A stretch of DNA of 64,000 nt from Stentor coeruleus (taxonomy: Eukaryota > Ciliophora > Heterotrichea > Heterotrichida > Stentoridae): contig MPUH01000038.1 in assembly GCA_001970955.1 (NCBI GenBank), forward strand, positions 79,547-143,546. The letters run 5' to 3'. The notes beneath the pieces are model-generated. The model saw only the letters and a list, made by a program, of their open reading frames with translations. It did not search any database and was not told the DNA's origin. The position numbers and the translations under genes are program-made. This document shows, piece by piece, positions 1 to 9,087 of the stretch. Numbering within the stretch: the first letter of the stretch is position 1; every line of letters begins with the position of its first letter.

Positions 1-929
1 TTTAGGTTTATGAATTTTGGTGAGGGTATGATTTGAGAATTTTACAATTGGAAATGTATAATAATTTTTTATGTAAGCGTAAAATTGAAGGTGAAAATTG
101 AAATTGGAAGGAGATGATGAGAGAATATTGTTAGGATTGTTGTGGTTTTTTAAAGTGATTGCTTTTTTATTCAAAGTGAAATGGGTTAATGAAATAATTA
201 TTGTGAGAAAGTATTGGGTGATGAGCTGAAGATTTTATGTTGATATTTAATTGTATATTGATTATGTTGGCTATTAGTCTTACCTTGAAAGTTGGGTTGG
301 ATATTATTTAAGTTGTTGCATTTAATTTACAATTTCATNACCTTGAAAGTTGGGTTGGATATTATTTAAGTTGTTGCATTTAATTTACAATTTCATTTTA
401 CAAATCTAATTACTTTAATAACATGTTTTTTATATAACCCTAATGAACACCTTATAAAAAGGTATAAATTACAATTTTAGAGATTTATTATGAATTACTC
501 TATATCATAAAAATACTTTATCTTTTTATAATAATTTTATCAACTAAATAATTATAAGCTCACTTCTAATAAAAAATAGCTAAAAAAAACCACAGAAATC
601 ATCTTATCTAATAAGCATAACATAAAATTTATAATTGTATACTAATCAATCTATAAATACCATAAAAATCCCTAATTTTCTAGTTGCTTCAAATACAAGT
701 ATCCCCATTACTCTAAAATCTAGTAATTTCCCAAATATTAATAATTCCATAATATCCTCATCAGTAAAACCTAGTAAATATCCCTCTACACCTTATAGTA
801 TAACTAAAAATTCTTTAAAAACCCTTATTCATACCTACCTTTTACACTTTGTAAACATGGGAAAAGATGCTAGCTTCTTATTCACAAATTAAGAGGATAA
901 AGTTGTGTGTATTTTTTTAATAGTATAAT
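1..929. other. No clear gene; G-rich left edge and assembly gap
   Basis: I see no convincing gene here. Bases 1-240 are G- and T-rich with few C. Elsewhere in this window that composition follows the end of a plus-strand gene or precedes a minus-strand gene, so a gene may end or start just outside the left edge. The single N at 339 sits between two copies of a 57-bp sequence. A plus-strand open frame at 635-892 has no ATG at its start and was rejected. Confidence 0.5.
282..396. other. Assembly gap (N at 339) flanked by a 57-bp direct repeat
   Basis: The 57 bases at 282-338 are repeated exactly at 340-396 with one N between them. This is what unmerged overlapping contig ends look like. The true sequence probably has one copy. 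No gene is affected. Confidence 0.85.
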
Positions 930-1330
930 ACTCTGTCATCTCTGTGTAGGCAAACATTTAATCAGCAGTCTACAAACCAATTTTATTCAAAGATGTCATC
1001 ATGCGAAACTTAATGTTTTCATCTTGGAAGCAAATTGAAAAAAGAAAAAGAAATCTTAAATGAAGCCACCTAAACTTTAGAAATCGAAAATCAGTATGAA
1101 AAAGAACACAATTTTTTTTTTATCTTAATAGACATCTTCTGCAAGAATTTAAAGAAAAAAATCAGAAATTTGTGCATGGATCTAGGGGATAATATAGGCC
1201 AATATCTATCGAACTCGAAGAAAAAATTAATTATCTTGCGAAACTATAAAAACCTAATCCTAGCCGATAAAATCTTTTTCACTCTATAAAAATTAGCTTA
1301 ACAAATCTAAATAAATCTTAAAGTACTTTT
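930..1330 (+). pseudogene. Relic coding sequence with several in-frame stops
   Basis: One plus-strand frame from about 930 to 1320 reads as protein-like sequence interrupted by TAA, TAG and TGA codons. It includes stretches such as FKDVIMRNLMFSSWKQIEKR and ISIELEEKINYLAKL, rich in Lys, Glu and hydrophobic residues like the real genes nearby. Several interruptions cannot be explained by 15-nt introns. I read it as a decayed gene of unknown family. It has no recognised domain, and chance cannot be excluded without a search against the rest of the genome. Confidence 0.35.
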
Positions 1331-1400
1331 CGTGGAAATAAACCCAATATTATGAGAAATAATAGTATATCTCTATTACTTTTTAAAACTATAGTAAAGG

Positions 1401-2717
1401 TTATTTTTTTTTAGTATTATCAAAATTCATAATCCGTCCTAAAGATGACGATAAAATACCAAATAAATCATTTTTAGCTTTTGTAGCAATAGATTTTATA
1501 TCATTAAAAATAAGACCAGGCTCCACTTTATCTGATTCAGAATTTATTTTGCTATGGTTAAAAGCAACTGTTTTTATTTCTTGACGCATATTTTTTATCA
1601 GTAACAATAAAGTTGTCACATGGGCTCGCAACTGAACTAATTCCACATTTTTTTCTTCATTTTTCTGCAATTTATTTACTAAAGCACTGTTTTGAATATA
1701 CATTTCTTTGTTTCTACTTAATAATTACTCTAAAGATTTGGAAAACAGTTCATCAGAAAATTCAATGAGTTTTAAAAATTGTTCATGGTTTTTTTGCTGT
1801 AAAGCTTTGATAAAGTTTTCACATTCTGATGATGAAGATTGAATATTAGGTTTTTCTAATGAATTTTCTTTTATAATTTCATTTAATCCTGTAATAATAA
1901 GATTCAAATCATGGACTTGCTGCTGAAGCACTGAAGTTTTTCTTTTTTCTCCTTCGAATTTTTCATGTAATCTTTCATATCTTTCTTTTTCAATATCAAG
2001 TTCATATAAGCATTCCTTGATATCTTTTTCATTAGCCATTTCTTTCATTGATTTTTTTGAAAACAAACCAACAAGTTTTACATCAAAATCATCAGCGTGT
2101 GTTTTTTTCCTTACAAATTCTTTTGTCTCTGGGATTTCCTCAAACTTTTCACTAGGGTTTTTATCAGAAATTTTCTCAGTCTTTTCTTCAAGCTTTAGTT
2201 TCGCATCTTCTAATTCAATGTTTTTAGCAATCAGATTTTTATTCTGCTCTTCTAAATTTTTAGTATTTTCATTCAAAACCATAATCTGCTCTTGCAAATT
2301 TTTGATTTCCCTCTCTGAGAATTTTTCTTTTTTTTCATATTCCCCAATGTATGAATTAAGATTTAAAATCTCTTTGTAAAGATCATCATATGAAATTTGG
2401 CTTTTGTTAAGAAAATTTTCAATATATTTTGGAGTCGAAGTATTACTTTTAGGCCTTTTAGGTTGATCTAAATCATGACTTGATAAAGTTATCTTTTTAC
2501 CTTGAATTGTATCAAGCATTCCTGGGGCACTATTAAAGCTTTTTAAATATTTTTTATCAGGAGATGGGCTCTTGCTTAATTTTAAAACTGGTTGATTTTT
2601 AGATCTATTTGTGATTGATATAAAAGGTAAGAAATGTTGATCTTTTTTTATTTCCTCTTTTTGTCTGAAAAGTGATTGTCTGAATGCTTCCTTTAAGTAT
2701 TTAGGTGGCTTAGACAT
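1401..2717 (-). CDS. Coiled-coil protein A (tandem paralogue of the next gene)
   Basis: The gene has two exons, complement(join(1401..1713,1729..2717)). The 15-nt intron at 1714-1728 (gtaattattaagtag on the coding strand) lies in phase 2 inside a Glu codon, and its first TAA would stop translation if retained. The protein of about 433 residues has a basic, Ser/Pro-rich N-terminal 100 residues and then long heptad-type coiled coil. The C-terminal third (KLVGLFSKK..., then FSDELFSKSLEN..., then LRAHVTTLLLLIKNMRQEI) matches the neighbouring gene at 2896-4077. The two are clearly tandem duplicates with the intron at the same place. The function is unknown; a structural cytoskeletal or cortical role is only a guess. 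Confidence 0.8.
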
Positions 2718-2895
2718 ATTAATTAGAGAGCAGGTATATGGTTATAACATATTATAAAATACCAGTCTAAAAATTACAATATTAAAAACACGATAATCTA
2801 ATTATATTTTCTTTAAAATAAATTCACAAAACAATATTTCAAAATACATTAAAAAATCTTTTAATCTTACTCAATTTATAAGAAAAATTCAATAA

Positions 2896-4077
2896 TTACA
2901 TCGTAATATGAGACATCATTCTCCCGAAATTGCTTTTAAGCATTGATAGCACATCATCTTTAGCTTGATCAGCAATATTTGTTATTTTAGATAAAAACTC
3001 TTCATGTTCCTGATTATCCCCATCCATTGTTGACATACTATACAAATGATTTTGTGCAGCTTCAGTAATTTCCTGTCTAAGTTTTCTTATCAGCCCAAGT
3101 AATGTTGTAATATGGCTTCTAAGTTCAGGCAATTCCTTCAATTTTTCTTGAGATTTATGTAAATCTTTAGCAATACAAGCATTTTGGTTTATCAGTTGGC
3201 GATTTCTGATTATTTATTACTCTAATGTTTTCTCATAAACTTGATCAGAATATTTAACAAGTTGTGAATAATATTCATCATTTTTATCTTTTAGAAGTTT
3301 GATTATGTTATCAGTTGAATTGCCTCTGTTTTCAAAAATTTTAAGTAATTCGATAACACCATTTAAGACTTTGACCTGATCGTGCAGGATAATATTTTTT
3401 TTATGTTCTTGACTAAAGAGTTCTGAAAACTGTTCTGATCTTTTTTTTTCTTCAATTAAAAGAGTTTGAAGTTCTTCTAATTGTCTTTTGATTATGTAAT
3501 CTTTTGATTGTTCTCCGGAAAATAGTTTAACAAGTTTTGCGTCAACTTGAGCTTCTTTTAGAGACATTTTTTCTGATAAAACTTTAGTGATTTGAATTTT
3601 CTCATCTTTATAAGTGTCAAGTTCGTTTTTATACTGTAATAAACTCAAGTTTTCTTGTTGTAAGACTTCGATGGTTTTTTCATATTTCTCGCATTTATCT
3701 TTTAGTTTGATATTTTCTTGTAGTAGTTCATCTTGCTTAGCTTGATTAATCCTTAAGAAACTTTCATCAAGGTTGGCTCCTTCTTCTTCGATTTTATCAA
3801 TTTTTTCTTTTACTTCTGGATTTTGGCTTAAATTTAGAGCTTTTTTATGATTTTTTTGTTTCCGATATGTGAAATTTGCATTGCTTTTGAAAACGTATAC
3901 AGGACGTCGTGCTGAGATCTTTTGTCTTGAATCATTAATATTAGGAAGTTCATCATTTCCACCATGACTTCTTAAAGAAGATCCAGCATTGGCTTCATCA
4001 CTTATATCTTTATTTGTTATCAACTTTGGCAACATTGATAAAAAAGTATCTTTTGCTAAACCACTTCTTCCTGACAT
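2896..4077 (-). CDS. Coiled-coil protein B (tandem paralogue of the previous gene)
   Basis: The gene has two exons, complement(join(2896..3205,3221..4077)), with a 15-nt phase-2 intron at 3206-3220 (gtaataaataatcag). The product is about 388 residues: a low-complexity N-terminus followed by coiled coil. Its C-terminus has KLVKLFSGEQ, YSDQVYEKTLEN, ELRSHITTLLGLIRKLRQEI and SNFGRMM, aligning with the downstream neighbour over the last 200 residues. The two genes lie head to tail on the minus strand, 178 bp apart. The intron position (Leu-Glu|Asn) is shared, so the duplication happened after the intron was gained. No known family was recognised. Confidence 0.8.
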
Positions 4078-4701
4078 TTAATTTATAAATTTTATTTATG
4101 AAGTCTAATAATACCATATTAAACATTACTGAGAATTTTATTGTTGTTTCAAGTACGAATATAATATTTTGATAAGTGAGATAATTTTTTCATTTTACCT
4201 TCTTTACTAGAATTTAAAGTAAATTGATATTTATAAAGTTTATAAGTTTTAAATAAGGAATTATAATGTTGGTAAAATTCAGAATTTTATTTTAAGAATC
4301 TATTATAAAGTATAAAGGATGTGTTACTATATAAAATGCATTGCTGGCATATAATAAATTTAGCATAATTTCAGAAATATTATAAATGAATGTATATTAA
4401 GCAATAATCTTCCACTTTGACATTGTATTTTCATTTTTCTAAGTTTTATTAGCTCTTTAATCTACTTTAAAGTTTTTTTATTTATAATTCTAATTAAAAC
4501 TATCTAATTTCATTATAATAGTCAAGCTAAGTATTATTAAAATTATAAGTGTTTATAATGTATTCTATAACTTTTTGATATGCAAAAACAATAATAAATC
4601 AATATTTTCTAAATTTTTAATACACAAAAAATCTCAAAAATTATTGAAATTTTTTTATATGAAATCGATAAAAAGATAATATTTTACTATACCCAAGATA
4701 A
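4078..4701. other. Divergent intergenic region, no gene seen
   Basis: This is very AT-rich sequence between two divergently transcribed genes, so it should carry the promoters of both. I see no conserved element beyond general AT-richness and no ORF of note. Confidence 0.6.
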
Positions 4702-5523
4702 ATGGAACTTAATAGTTTATTGTTTCCTGCTCCTCAACCAAGCTATGATGCTGATACTTTCCCCGGAGAAATCATTTGGATTCCCCAATTAAAGTTCAAA
4801 CATTTACCAAGTATTCCTTGTCTATACCTATCATGTCAAAAAGGATCAAGCAAGACAATAGTTTTTTTCCATGGTAACGCAGAAGATATCGGTCTGGCTT
4901 ATGAACTATTAAACTACTTGCGAATAAATTTGCAAGTTCATATTATAGGAGTTGAATACCCTGGCTATGGGATTTATGAAGGTGAATGTACAGAACAGCG
5001 GGTTAACGAAGATGCAGTAAATGTATTTCAATTCTTACTTACAACAGGTATTGAACCGAATGAAATTATTCTCTTTGGAAGATCAATAGGTTCAGGCCCA
5101 GCTTGCTATTTAGCTTCAACAGTCCAACCTGCATCTTTACTCTTAATGTCTGCTTATACTTCTATTCGAGATGCTGTAAAGTGTATTGCAGGTAAATTCG
5201 CTCAATATTTAATAAAAGAAAGGTTTAGGAATATTGACAACATAACAAATGTCCGCTGTCCTGTATTTTTACTCCATGGACAAAAAGACACAATGATTCC
5301 TTATGGACATTCCCAAGATTTAAGAGACAAATGTGCTGGGCCATGTAGTATGATTCTTCCAGCCAACATGGACCACAACGAATTTGATTTCTTTGAAGAC
5401 CTAGCCTTACCATTTTCAGCATTCCTCATGCAACATGGTATTTCTATTCAACCCACCAATATCAGCAAAGCATATCTAAATTTCCCCGCTTATCTTTTCA
5501 AACCTCCCACAAATTTCCAATAG
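4702..5523 (+). CDS. ABHD17-like alpha/beta hydrolase
   Basis: This is a 273-residue alpha/beta hydrolase of the ABHD17/ABHD13 type. FFHGNAEDIG (about residues 55-64) is the oxyanion-hole strand typical of the group, followed by EYPGYGIYEG. The nucleophile elbow GRSIGSG places the catalytic Ser at 128. HGQKDTMIPYGHS gives the acid Asp196 and NMDHNEF gives His225, so the triad is complete. In animals ABHD17 enzymes remove palmitate from membrane proteins. That role is inferred from the family, and the N-terminal Cys cluster that anchors animal ABHD17 is absent here. It is an intronless gene whose ATG is preceded by AT-rich DNA. Many N-acylated proteins are encoded in this window, which makes a depalmitoylase plausible but proves nothing. 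Confidence 0.85.
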   Translation: MELNSLLFPAPQPSYDADTFPGEIIWIPQLKFKHLPSIPCLYLSCQKGSSKTIVFFHGNAEDIGLAYELLNYLRINLQVHIIGVEYPGYGIYEGECTEQRVNEDAVNVFQFLLTTGIEPNEIILFGRSIGSGPACYLASTVQPASLLLMSAYTSIRDAVKCIAGKFAQYLIKERFRNIDNITNVRCPVFLLHGQKDTMIPYGHSQDLRDKCAGPCSMILPANMDHNEFDFFEDLALPFSAFLMQHGISIQPTNISKAYLNFPAYLFKPPTNFQ

Positions 5524-5616
5524 TTTTTTTTTAATCCAAAATATCCTTTAATTCCAATTTAACCCTTTAGCTTAACTTGAGTTAATATTTTAATTCACTT
5601 CTGACAAATAAATAAT

Positions 5617-6522
5617 ATGAAGTGTGAATTACAACTTGAACGATCAAGTCGAACATATGCAAGTGGAGAAGAAATAAAAGGTTCATTAATAGTAGAAAAT
5701 GCACCAAATGGTGTTCATTACAACTCACTTTCACTAGTTCTTGAAGGTTATATCAAAGGTCAAGTATCAATGAAAAGTGTTGGTGCATTAGATGAAATCC
5801 TCCCTCAAGTACCCCCAATAATAATCTGCAGGCAAACTCAAATCGCAGCAGAACGAGGGATTTTTTCATCATCAAAAACTGGATTTCCTTTTTCTATCCG
5901 AGTTGTTGCACAAGAAGGCCAGAGTTTACTTGAAACATATACTGGGGTTTATATATCAATTCAATATGAAATAAAAGCTTCATTTAATGTAACTGAAGGG
6001 AAAAATAAAATCTCAACACCTGTGCCTATAAAAGTTATGATACATGTTCCTGGACTTGGGATAATTGAAGGAATGTCTAGATCTCCACAAGTACAACCAT
6101 TTACAATTACCCCGACTAGTGTGGCAAATCCTTCAAGGCTTATAAGTTTACCTGAATTTCGTATTGAAGGTGAGCTTAGTAGTAATTTATTTGAATTAGA
6201 CAAAGAGTTTAGTGGATGGATTGTTATTGTTGAAGCAACTAAACCTATTAAGAGTATTGATTTACAATTGATTAGGATTGAAAGCATTTTTTCTGGGGAT
6301 ACTGGGTTTAAAGAACCTACGGAAGTGCAGAGTTTGCAAGTTGCTGATGGGGATGTGAGAAAAGGAGCGAAAATTCCTTTGTATATGTTGTTTCCAAGAC
6401 AGTTTACATGTCCTAGTACGTTTTATAAGAAGTTTAAGATTGAGTTTGAAATCAATCTTTCGATATTGTTCATTGATGGGTACCAGTTGACTAAGAATTT
6501 CCCAATTTATTTGATTAGATAG
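5617..6522 (+). CDS. VPS26C: VPS26C (DSCR3), retriever complex subunit
   Basis: This 301-residue arrestin-fold protein matches VPS26C/DSCR3 along its whole length (human protein about 297 residues). Diagnostic segments are KSVGALDEILPQVPPI near residue 55, TYTGVYISIQYEI near 110, PFTITPTSV near 160, LQLIRIES, then EVQSLQVADGDVRKG near 240 and PLYMLFPRQFTCPST near 260. VPS26C joins VPS35L and VPS29 in retriever, which recycles cargo from endosomes to the cell surface independently of retromer. The gene has a single exon and starts 93 bp after the hydrolase on the same strand, but nothing suggests co-transcription. Confidence 0.92.
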   Translation: MKCELQLERSSRTYASGEEIKGSLIVENAPNGVHYNSLSLVLEGYIKGQVSMKSVGALDEILPQVPPIIICRQTQIAAERGIFSSSKTGFPFSIRVVAQEGQSLLETYTGVYISIQYEIKASFNVTEGKNKISTPVPIKVMIHVPGLGIIEGMSRSPQVQPFTITPTSVANPSRLISLPEFRIEGELSSNLFELDKEFSGWIVIVEATKPIKSIDLQLIRIESIFSGDTGFKEPTEVQSLQVADGDVRKGAKIPLYMLFPRQFTCPSTFYKKFKIEFEINLSILFIDGYQLTKNFPIYLIR

Positions 6523-6660
6523 GTTTTATGGGTTTAAGATAGTTTATTGATAACTTTTTGAAAGCTGATATTTGGGTGTCTGTTAAAATTTTAAATTTAA
6601 ATATGCACTTTTATTATATTTAAGGTTTATTTAGGTTGATTTATTAAAAACATAGAAAGA

Positions 6661-7256
6661 TGTTTTTATTGGCTGTGTAGAATATCGGGTAATAAAGTCT
6701 GGAGTAGATGCAGAAATTTCTAATTTAACTAAAACTTCATTAAAAACACACATAATGGACTGTTGGAACTTTTAAAAAAAAAGTTTATATTATAGAGAGC
6801 CTGAGGATAATACTGGAGCATTATTAAGAGGATTAAGAAAAGAAGATATTCATAAAGGACAAACATTAGTCGAATCTAGGAAATATGAAGTTTTTTTTTA
6901 ATTTCAAGTCAAAATTGTATATACTTAAANTATAGAGGACAAACTTTAGTCGAATCTAGGAAATATGAAGTTTTTTTTTAATTTCAAGTCAAAATTGTAT
7001 ATACTTAAAGAAGAAGAAGGAGGAAGGAAAAAACCATTTTTTCATGATTTAGTCCTCAGTGTTTTGCAAGAACTTCTGATGTATAAGTATCGATTGAATC
7101 ACCTGAAGGCAAAAAAAATGGCTGTTGGAAAAGACTATATCACTGCTGTGCTTAAGGTAAAAATGCCTTTACCGATATATGTTGGCTGTAGATATACTTT
7201 GATAATATGTGGTAAGACATGAAGTTATAACAAAAATATTACCTGATAAAGCTTAA
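6661..7256 (+). pseudogene. TUFM: Broken organellar EF-Tu gene (domains 2-3)
   Basis: Decayed EF-Tu sequence is spread over different frames. GCVEYRVIKSGVDAEI corresponds to the start of domain 2 (GRVERGVIKVGEEVEI). REPEDNTGALLRGLRKEDIH matches the domain-2 segment of the NVGALLRGIKREDIERG type. LYILKEEEGGRKKPFF matches the domain-3 segment VYVLKKEEGGRHTPFF. A further stretch MAVGKDYITAVLKVKMPLPI and a final EVITKILPD fit the C-terminus. Stops and frameshifts separate the pieces, and the G domain is missing upstream. The assembly gap at 6930, with its near-repeat, adds one artificial break, but the others remain. The type is bacterial/mitochondrial EF-Tu rather than eEF1A, so it is probably a dead copy of the nuclear gene for the mitochondrial factor. 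Confidence 0.8.
6851..7009. other. Assembly gap (N at 6930) flanked by a 79-bp near-repeat
   Basis: Bases 6851-6929 and 6931-7009 are the same sequence apart from about three mismatches. The simplest reading is two overlapping contig ends, one of lower quality, that were not merged. It lies inside the EF-Tu relic. Confidence 0.75.
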
Positions 7257-9087
7257 GATCTTGCATCACTTACTAAGAAAAAATCATCTATTAGACTGAA
7301 GAAGAAGCTAATAGTTATATTAGTATATGAAAAATACATTAAGACAAATTATATCATAAAAAAGTTAAGTCTTCATAGTTCTAACCTAAAGAAAATAATA
7401 AAACTTAACTTTTAGGATGAAAAAAATATTCTAATATATTTCCTAATTTAATCATAAAAATTTTTATTGTACTCTTAAAGCTCCATAGTTCCGAATAAAA
7501 ATTTAATGGAGTAATTTTGGAATTTAATCTCATCTGACTATAAGATTTAAAAAGAGGCATAAAAGATATGTTTAGGTCAAATAATAAAAACTTATTACAA
7601 GATTATATTTAATAAATATTTTAATATAGATTTGGCTATATTTTAGAAATTAACTTTGGCAAAATAAATTTACTATATGATGACAATAATAACCTTACCC
7701 ATAAATTTTTGGTTTTGATTTAATTCATTAAAGTTAACTTTATCAAAAGCTTATAATTTCCATAACTTCATTTATATAGTATAATCAAAAATCATATTTA
7801 TTTATAGTCTAAATCTGATGGCATGTTTGATATATTTTTTGCCAGTAATGGAAATTTAAATATCACATTTGAGGGTTTATTATCGACAGCTAGAAGATGA
7901 TTTATTAAATAAAATACAATGTGAAGCTGCTTTGCTTCTTTTAAAAGATTTTTATAGAAAGCAAGATTATGATTTTCAGAGAATAAGTAATTTATTAGAA
8001 ATGAATTTATTAGCTTTTTTAGCATATACTAGCTGATATCCTAACTTAATTATTTCTTATAGCGTCTATAATTTTAATAAAAGATGATTATATTGGGATA
8101 TTTTATTTGTGTTTATCTTTAAGTATAAGCTTCCATTTTCTCTCCACTTACTTTTAGAAAGTAGTGGGTAATGGCATATAAAATGCTTTATTACTATTCA
8201 CTAGTTTATAAGATAGCGAAATGCTTATTAGGGTGTCAAGAATAAGAAAATTCTGAAAACTTCAAATTTACCAAAGCAAATAGGTTATTAAATCATATTC
8301 AATAACATATTAGTCTCTGATATGAAATCTGTGAGACATATAAACATTTTCTTATTATACATTCTCCTCTGACTCATTCATTACATAAATATGGCTTTTT
8401 CTCGAATTACTACAATTCTGACTAGTATTTCTAACAAATAATATTACAAATTTTCATCGAATTCGCTTATGTTTCTCAAGGATAGTGTGTGAAGAAAGGA
8501 AAAAAAACATAAATAATTCCAAAAAATCCTACATAAGCCAATTTACTTATACATAAATGTCTTCTCTGACTACAAAATGATCAACTCAAACCTTACCAAA
8601 TCTAACCCAAACTCCTCTAAACTATCCTCTAGCTATCCTTACCCAAGCATACCTTCCAAAACATAAAATTTCCAATCAAAACATTAATCTCAACATCATC
8701 ATCCTCTTAAAAACCTCACTTCATTCACACCCTCAACACTTTCCACTACCTAGCCACCTCTTTCTACCTCCCAAACAACATCGGTACGCCTAAAGCTCAT
8801 AATCTAACTCATATATCACTTTTCCAATTTACTTCAATCCACAAATTTCCTTAACCTATCATTCTTATAAACCTAAAATTCTATAAGCAAAATCTTCCAA
8901 GTCGCATCCTCCTCCCCAAAAAGCTAGAAATCCTTCACAATTATTTCTCTATTCTTATAACTACCAAAAATCCAATTAAGCTTTTCCTATAACACGTAGA
9001 ATAAATTGTCCCACAGGAATAAACTTATATATAATTCATATGCCACACTTAAATATACCTAAATTAAAATGTGGTTTATAATTAAAG
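7257..9087. other. Long intergenic region: relic reading frame, hairpin, C-rich upstream DNA
   Basis: The plus strand at about 7640-8035 reads as decayed coding sequence in two frames. There is an interrupted stretch ending FDIFFASNGNLNITFEGLLS, then a clean stretch LLNKIQCEAALLLLKDFYRK followed by a stop. A minus-strand ORF at 7798-8025 is only its shadow. A hairpin lies at 8144-8167. From about 8560 to 9060 the DNA is C-rich and almost free of G, as is usual here upstream of a plus-strand gene, so this is the likely 5' region of the pyrophosphatase gene. Confidence 0.45.

Noticed and set aside
635-892. 85-codon plus-strand open frame
   Set aside because: It opens at TTG rather than ATG, shows no motif, and lies in C-containing spacer DNA. 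Another frame with a putative 15-nt intron at 919-933 gave only a 43-residue peptide.
2017-2379. 120-codon plus-strand ORF inside the coiled-coil gene A
   Set aside because: It is the antisense shadow of Lys/Glu-rich codons. Phe/Ser-rich antisense frames of this sort occur opposite every coiled-coil gene here, such as 34056-34307 and 36510-36770.
5225-5422. 65-codon minus-strand ORF inside the alpha/beta hydrolase
   Set aside because: It lies opposite the catalytic domain with an intact triad; the plus-strand gene explains the conservation.
7798-8025. 75-codon minus-strand ORF
   Set aside because: The plus strand of the same segment reads as a more protein-like relic frame, so the minus ORF is its shadow.
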